This document shows, in pieces, positions 58,131-64,000 of a stretch of 64,000 nucleotides of DNA. A program made the translations under genes and the position numbers. Origin of the DNA: Topomyia yanbarensis (lineage: Eukaryota; Arthropoda; Insecta; Diptera; Culicidae); NCBI RefSeq assembly GCF_030247195.1, contig NC_080671.1, positions 83,884,370 to 83,948,369 on the forward strand. Direction: 5' to 3'. The stretch's first letter is position 1. Each line of letters starts with the position of its first letter. Under the pieces are notes generated by a model. The model did not search any database. It had not been told where the DNA came from and saw only the letters and a program-made list of their open reading frames with translations.

Positions 58131-58299
58131 TTTTTTTATTTCGATTATAGAGGTATTAACCTTAAGGTCATTCGCCTCTTCGAGTTTTTTAAAATCTCTT
58201 ATGAAAAATTTCTAACCCTATGTGCGGGGTCGGGACTCGAACCCAGGTGCACTGCGTACAAGGCAATCGACTGATTTACCAATGCGCTACGCCCACCCC
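58131..58299 (-). mobile_element. tRNA-derived SINE (Feilai-like), copy 4
   Basis: Minus strand: GGGGTGGGCGTAGCGCATTG head, B box GGTTCGAGTCC, the common tail and an A-rich end (plus-strand T-run at 58131). It carries a 4-base insertion (CTGA) in the head relative to copies 1 and 2. Confidence 0.8.
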
Positions 58300-58955
58300 C
58301 GAGTGTGGCTGTTGAAAAATTGTTCATTAATGTTCAGAAAGAAGAGATAACAGCCCCAGTAGCGAAATCAACACTACCATGCGGTAAATTGTTTGAGTTT
58401 TGACGTCCAGTAGGCCGAAGAAAAGCGATTCGAATTAACTGATATGTTACACCTCCGTAATGAGCGGCACTGTACTCGAGAAGTTTGCGAAGATTGTAAG
58501 AATTCTACTAGACGACGCACTAGTCGTACAAAACCTCAAAATGTTATTTTCGATTTTTCATTATTTCATTTCATCATTTTTCTCTGTTTGTAAACAGGTT
58601 GAATAGAGTCTTCTCAAAATATTAAGTCTTGAAGACAAATGAATGATTTTTTACAGACCTTCAAAGGTAAAATAGTTGATAAACTCTTTAAAAAACTGTG
58701 TTCAAACCTATGTTATTCAAATAAATATATCGTTTTTGTTAAGATTCCGATTAGGGTCGAACTGATTTCATTAGTAAGGTTATTCGCTTTGCCATTCAAT
58801 TTAATCGATACAAGGCTTTCTTCTCAGTCACTCTTTCTGAAGAACAAATAATAAATCGCGCATTAAATTAAAATTATTTGTTCAAAGAGGCTGTACTTTT
58901 TTTCGAAACAGTTCGGAAAGATCGCTTGTACTTCATGGCTCTTGAAAATTAGTGT
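58300..58955. other. No gene recognised
   Basis: AT-rich spacer before the LOA 3' end. A 70-codon plus-strand frame at 58639-58851 has no recognisable motifs. Confidence 0.4.
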
Positions 58956-59799
58956 ATTTTTTTATTCATTTCGTTTATTTGATAGGCACAGATGCGTTAG
59001 CTTGACGGCGCCAAATTTTCTTGTTTTTACATTTTGGATATTTTAAAACTACAAGGTTACAATGTTTAAATATATAATAGTAAAAAATTTACAGCTATCT
59101 TAAGACTAGAAATAAGATTCTATATACATGAGAGGGGCAAAAGATTTTTTTTGAAAAATTTTAAAACAAGGGATTCAGTTTGATATACAAGAGGGGAGTA
59201 ATAGTATTTTACGAAATATTTTACAGTTATCTTAAAACTAGCAATATAGTTTGGTACACAAAAGGGGGAAAATATTTATGAGAAATTTCACAAATATCTT
59301 AAAACTAGGGATACAATTCTATTTACAAGATGGAGGACATAAGTTTCAATAGAGTAAAAATTACAATCTTAAAACTTGGAACACAGAATACAAATTTAAT
59401 TTTTTTAACGAAGACTTATGCTTGGTCAAAATATTCAGGGGGGGGGGGCTTATTTCCACATCAGTGTAGCAGCAGTTGTATCAAAGACAGGGGAGAGCAA
59501 AACTTGCAACTTTCAGGCAAACGGGAGATCAGCGAAACAAATTAGCACCTCAGTCTAGTAAGTCGTCGAGGACCGGATTGGCGGATGGTATTCTTCGAAC
59601 CCGCGGGGAATCCTTCAAAAGTCATCGGAACTCGAGTCGCTCGGTTTCCTTCTATGCAGGCGTAGTGATGAGGGCGATGGCGGTTACATATTGGCACTCT
59701 GGAGCTGATCGGTTCTACAAGGTAAGAGGATATTTCTAAAAACGAGAAATAAAAGAGAGGGGCTAAATTGGGATATTTATCGTTTTAATTAAAGTAAAA

Positions 59800-62700
59800 A
59801 TAAGGGACATATAGGGGAAATCACGATTTGCCAGCAAATGGGTGGTCTACCTCGGGCCCGAAGGGAATCCTTTAACTGAGACCTGGCGTCCAAACATCCG
59901 TCGCATACCCAGACAACGTGCTCGATGTCGTGATAGCCCTCGTCACAAGCGCACAGACTACTCTCCGCAAGCCCAATACGCCGCAAATGCGCATCCATGG
60001 TGTAGTGATTGGACATAAGTCGGGACATTACACGAATAAAATCCCGACCCACATCCATCCCCCTGAACCAAGGCTTCGTTGATACCTTTCGGATAATGGA
60101 ATGTAGCCATCGTCCAAATTCACCATTGCTCCACGAGGTTTGCCAACTGTTGAGCGTCCTCTGATGACAAATACTAAAAAAATTCGTTGAAGCAGATTGG
60201 TCTTTCGTATATGTCACCATTTAATGCGCCCACCTTTGCTAATGAGTCGGCTTTTTCATTGCCCGATATAGAACAATGAGAGGGGACCCAAACAAAGGTA
60301 ATCTGATAAGATTTTTCAGATAACGTACACAAGGACTCCTGTATCTTCTCCAGAAAATACGGGAATTGCTTGTTAGACTTCACCGCACGAAGAGCCTCAA
60401 TAGAGCTGAAGCTGTCCGAAATGATGAAGTAGTGATCTGTGGGCAGAGTGTCGATGATCCCAAGGGTGTACTGAATTGCAGCTAACTCTGCGACGTAAAC
60501 TGAAGCGGGATCATTGAGCTTGATTGAAGCGGTGATAGTATTGTTGAAGATACCGAAGCCAGTGGACCCATCGAGATTTGATCCGTCAGTGTAGAACATT
60601 TTGTCACAGTCAACTTCTCGGAATTTATCATAAAATACATTGGGAGCACTTGCGGGCGTATATGATCCGCGATTCCACGAATCTCTTCCTTCATGGATGT
60701 GTCGAAGAATACAGTAGAATCAGAAGTATCTAGGAAACGGACACGGTTGGGATTGTACGAAGAAGGATTGATGCTCTGTGCCATGTAGTCGAAGTACAAG
60801 GACATAAAACGGGTTTGAGAATTAAGCTCGACGAGCCTCTCGAAATTTTGAATCACCAACGGGTTCAGAATGTCGCATCGGATGAGCAATCGATATGAGA
60901 GTTCCCAAAATCGATTTTTTAGCGAGAGAACGCCCGCCAGCACTTCGAGACTCATCGTATGGGTCGAGTGCATGCAACCCAAGGCAATGGGCAAGCAACG
61001 ATACTGGATTCTTTCCAGTTTGATGAAGTGTATGTTCGCAGCGGATCGGAAACAGAAACACCCGTACTCCATCACCGACAATATCGTTGTTTGGTACAAC
61101 CTGATCAGGTCTCTTGGGTGGGCGCCCCACCATGTTCCAGTTATTGTTCGGAGAAAATTGATCCTTTGTTGGCATTTCTGTTTCAGATACCTAATGTGAC
61201 ATCCCCAGTTACTTTTAGAGTCGAACCAAACCCCGACATATTTGAATGTGAAGACCTGTTGATCGTTACACCCATTAATAGAAGCTGGAGTTGCGCCGGC
61301 TCACGCTTCCCAGAAAAGACAACCAATTCAGTTTTCTCCGTGGAGAACTCGATACCCAGCTGGAGAGCCCAAGCAGATAGATTGTCCAAAGTATCTTGCA
61401 ATGGTCCTTGCAAATCGGCAGCTTTGGGCCTTGTAACAGAGACCACACCGTCGTCTGCAAGTTGCCTTAGCGTGCATGAATTGGCAAGACAATCGTCAAT
61501 GTCATTCAAGTAAAAATTGTAGAGTAGGGGACTTAGACATGAGCCCTGGGGAAGACCCATGTAGCTAAATCGCGATGTTGTTAAATCGCCATGCGAAAAG
61601 TGCATGCTTTTCAGACAACAGGTTTAGCAAAAAGTTATTTAAAATTGGTGAAAGACCATGCTGGTGCAGCTTCTCTGACAGAATATTGATAGAAACTGAG
61701 TCAAAAGCCCCCTTAATATCCAAGAAGACTAATGTCATCTGCTCTTTGGCCTAGGATTTCTGTAGAAATCAACGCAAGGCAATCGTTCATCCCTTTGCCT
61801 TTGCGGAAGCCAAATTGTGTATCTGACAGTAAGCCATTTGCTTCAACCCAATTGTCGAGGTGAAAAAAGATCATTTTCTCGAACCACTTCCGAATACAGG
61901 ACAGCATTGCAATCGGCCGGTACGAGTTGTGGTCGGAGGCTGCTTTTCCTGGTTTTTGGATGGCGATGACCTTCACTTGCCTCCAGTCACGAGGGACAAT
62001 GTTATCCTCAAGAAACTTGTTAAATAAGTTCAACAAGCGCCTTTTTGCAGTGTCAGGCAGATTATTCAGCAAGTTGAATTTGATTCTGTCTAACCCTGGG
62101 GCATTATTGCTGCATAACAAGAGAGCAAGTAAGAACTCCACCATCGAAAACGATGTTTCATTCGCGGTATCGTGAGGAGACGCGGCGCGGCACGTTTTCT
62201 GTACCGGGACAGAGTCCGGACAGATCTTCTTGGCGAAAGCGAATATCCAACGGTTTGAATATTCCACGTTCTCGTTGGTACTATTACGGTTACGCATACG
62301 TCGAGCCGTACCCCAAAGAGTGCTCATCGCTGTTTCTCTCGTTAACCCGTCGACGAACCGGCGCCAATAACTGCGTTTTTTGGCTTTCATTAGACTCTTC
62401 ATTCGCCTTTCTAACGACGCGTACTGTTGATAGCTAGCAGGTTACCCGTCTTCCCGGAAGTCCTTATATGCAGTGGACTTCTCCGCGTACGGCTCTGAGC
62501 ACTCTTTATCCCACCACAGGGTGGGAGACCGTCCATGGGTATTCGCGCTGGGTACTGGTTTAGTCTGAGCTTGATTCGCACTGTCGAGAATCAAGCCAGC
62601 CAAAAACCTGTACTCTTCCTCCGGAGGAAGCTCTTGAGTGGATTCGATTTTAACGGATATCGCGGTCGCGTAACTCTTCCAATCAATGTTCCGTATGAGG

Positions 62701-63430
62701 TCATACGAGACATTGATTGTTTCCGATGGTCTTGAACCGTTAGCAATTGAAATTACGATAGGCAAATGATCGCTACCGTGGGGATCAGCAACCTTCCACA
62801 AGCAATCTAACTGTAGCGATGTCGAGCATAGCGATAAATCTAATGCGCTTGCGAGTGCTGGTGGTGTAGGAATCCACACTCACAAAAACGCGACGCGAGA
62901 CAGGACACAACACTTATTGTCCTTACTAACTTTAAAAAAGGATTAAAAATTACCTTTTTGTCGACAGGTTTCGGGCTCGATGTTGCCGGACTCTCGGACA
63001 TCGTCCTGTAGATGGGCAACATCGAACCCGAAACCGGTCGACAAAAAGGTAATTTTTAATCCTTTTTTAAAGTTAGTAAGGACAATAAGTGTTGTGTCCT
63101 GTCTCGCGTCGCGTTTTTGTGAGTGTGAATCGAGTCCTTACGTTGACACAACCCTAAAAACAACCCTAACACGTCATTTCTCCCGTGTTTAAGATGGTCA
63201 TGTTGAAATTGTCGCAAAGATCTTGGATTAATGTTGATCTATTATCATCGTGAAGACAACCCCATACCGTACCGTGCGTGTTAAATTCTCCCAGAACTGC
63301 CGGTAAGGATTCCGTGATATTACAAAGCGTTCGGAGCCCTACCGAGGTTCTAGGAGGAATGTAGATGGAAGCAATGTCTTTGCCTTTGATTAGAACTTGA
63401 CAAGCAACAAATCTTTGGAACATTTTAGAA
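59800..63430 (-). pseudogene. LOA ORF2: endonuclease, RT, RNase H; frameshifted
   Basis: Endonuclease: VACQVLIKGKDIASIYIPP, LGEFNTHGTVWG (Glu for the usual Asp), then after the foldback SALDLSLCST and GSDHLPIVI (about 62751-62780). One TAA near 62440 splits an otherwise open linker. RT: NNAPGLDRIKFNLL, YRPIAMLSCIRKWFEKMI, QFGFRKGKGMNDCL, motif A FLDIKGAFDS (61697-61726), GLPQGSCLSPLLYNFYLNDI, and LADD (61450-61461). RNase H: YTDGSNLDGS, VYVAELAAIQ, FIISDSFSSIEAL and GNEKADSLAK, so all four acidic residues are kept. The C-terminus has CACDEGYHDIEHVVWVC. Frameshifts lie near 61735, 61600, 61180, 60590 and 60190. Relatives use it for target-primed reverse transcription. Confidence 0.9.
62875..63127. 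mobile_element. Foldback element with 113-bp arms in LOA endonuclease
   Basis: The left arm 62875-62987 starts CACACTCACAAAAACGCGAC; the right arm 63015-63127 is its inverse, ending GTCGCGTTTTTGTGAGTGTG. By eye they differ at very few positions. A 27-base spacer separates them. GATTC occurs just outside both ends on the minus strand (a possible 5-bp duplication with one extra base). A further ~45 bp of foreign sequence lies right of the arm (to about 63171). It separates endonuclease segments that are adjacent in copy 1. Confidence 0.8.
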
Positions 63431-64000
63431 GTCGTAAATTGAAAATCCAAACTTTAAAAATAAGGTTCCATTTTTGGCACGGTTCCGGTTTTGGCAACCG
63501 AAAAAAAATAAAATTGTTGCCAAAAACGGAATCCTACTTAAACTTTTTGTGTTTCTGAGCAAACCTCTAGTCCTGGGTGATGTTCCGCAAGAAAAGGAGT
63601 TCAGATTAAGTCCTGTCACTAAGGTAGTATCGGATTCTGATGAGACGAAGTCGAAACGCAAATTCCACAACTAATTTAGTTACAGGCTTCGCATCTTTAA
63701 CGCGCAAATGTGGATTAAAACAATTTTCTCCTTAGTGGAGAAAAACAGTTTTTACCTATTGTTTCTCCACTAAGAAAAAATATAGCGCAGGCCTATTCTC
63801 ATTCTCAAAGATGGCTGCTTTTCGAGCCTTTCGCAGTTTTACCTTAATATTCGAAACAGGTAATATTGGTTTTATTTGGTGGTTGTACACAAAAAATAGT
63901 GCTCATATCCTCGTTTATATTCATACCCACCTCCATGTATGATAAAAAGATGGGTGGGTAATGTCAGAGACATAACCGGAGTGAAGTAGAATACACTTTA
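63431..64000. repeat. TTTCTCCTTAGTGGAGAA-family repeat
   Basis: It contains TCGGATTCTGATGAGACGAA at 63630, TTTTCTCCTTAGTGGAGAAA at 63725 and an inverted partner TGTTTCTCCACTAAGAAAAA at 63759. Related pieces are at 31300, 33161-33510 and 37200-37400. No coding sequence is supported. The family is unnamed. Confidence 0.45.

Larger units (their letters stand above)
58956..63430 (-). mobile_element. LOA/Lian-like non-LTR retrotransposon (copy 2), 5'-truncated
   Basis: Minus-strand element: partial endonuclease, reverse transcriptase, RNase H, zinc-finger-like C-terminus, ~800-bp 3' UTR, then an end reading AAATAAACGAAATGAATAAA at about 58960. ORF1 and the first part of ORF2 are missing upstream of about 63430. 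The RNase H domain and protein phrasing fit the LOA clade (Lian of Aedes aegypti, from memory); the I clade is the alternative. The 3' UTR part at 59490-59640 resembles 1900-2030 in copy 1. A foldback element (62875-63127) interrupts the endonuclease. Confidence 0.85.

Overview
This is a gene-poor, AT-rich stretch of an insect nuclear genome, most likely a culicine mosquito (Aedes-like). The reasons are the mix of elements: an ITmD37E-type Tc1/mariner transposon, a Juan-like Jockey retrotransposon, LOA/Lian-like retrotransposons with RNase H, several copies of a tRNA-derived SINE resembling Feilai, and many TA-, TTA- and TTAA-flanked MITEs. No intact host protein-coding gene, rRNA gene or functional tRNA gene could be supported. 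The species call is inference; no database was searched.

Layout. 1-1.26 kb: no feature seen. 1.26-6.28 kb: a hAT-like MITE (8-bp target duplication) split by an old minus-strand LOA retrotransposon, which is itself split by a 1.4-kb inverted-repeat element. 6.45-7.38 kb: an inverted-repeat element with TA duplication. 7.76-11.59 kb: a large array element (copy 1) carrying four later insertions. 11.59-13.74 kb: an element built around ~430-bp tandem units (copy 1). 13.8-17.6 kb: three adjacent members of one repeat family ending in GAGAAAGGCAAAA. 18.38-19.64 kb: a dead ITmD37E transposon. 19.7-20.6 kb: a third array-element fragment, a hairpin and a 650-bp (CACTCTT)n satellite. 22.3-23.9 kb: array element copy 2. 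26.4-31 kb: a SINE, a complete ORF1-only (gag-only) retroelement with 13-bp target duplication, and four MITEs. 31-39.7 kb: mostly sequence without clear features, with scattered repeats, a SINE and an unidentified coding relic. 39.7-41.8 kb: 430-bp element copy 2 (inverted), carrying an insertion with 22-bp direct repeats. 44.2-46 kb: a TIR element. 46.1-47.8 kb: a second ORF1-only retroelement split by a TA-flanked element. 48.7-52.9 kb: a dead Jockey-clade element. 54.6-57.7 kb: a second SINE family, then a 2.76-kb DNA transposon with ~480-bp terminal inverted repeats and a broken, unusual transposase-like gene. 58.1-58.3 kb: a SINE. 58.96-63.43 kb: a near-complete, 5'-truncated minus-strand LOA element interrupted by a foldback element.

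The window records nested insertions rather than gene cooperation. The most interesting items are the long-TIR transposon with SDGAAAQYKN-type coding relic (54.9-57.7 kb), the ORF1-only retroelement whose 3' tail resembles that of the LOA element (26.8-28.0 kb), and two element families that carry satellite-like arrays as cargo.
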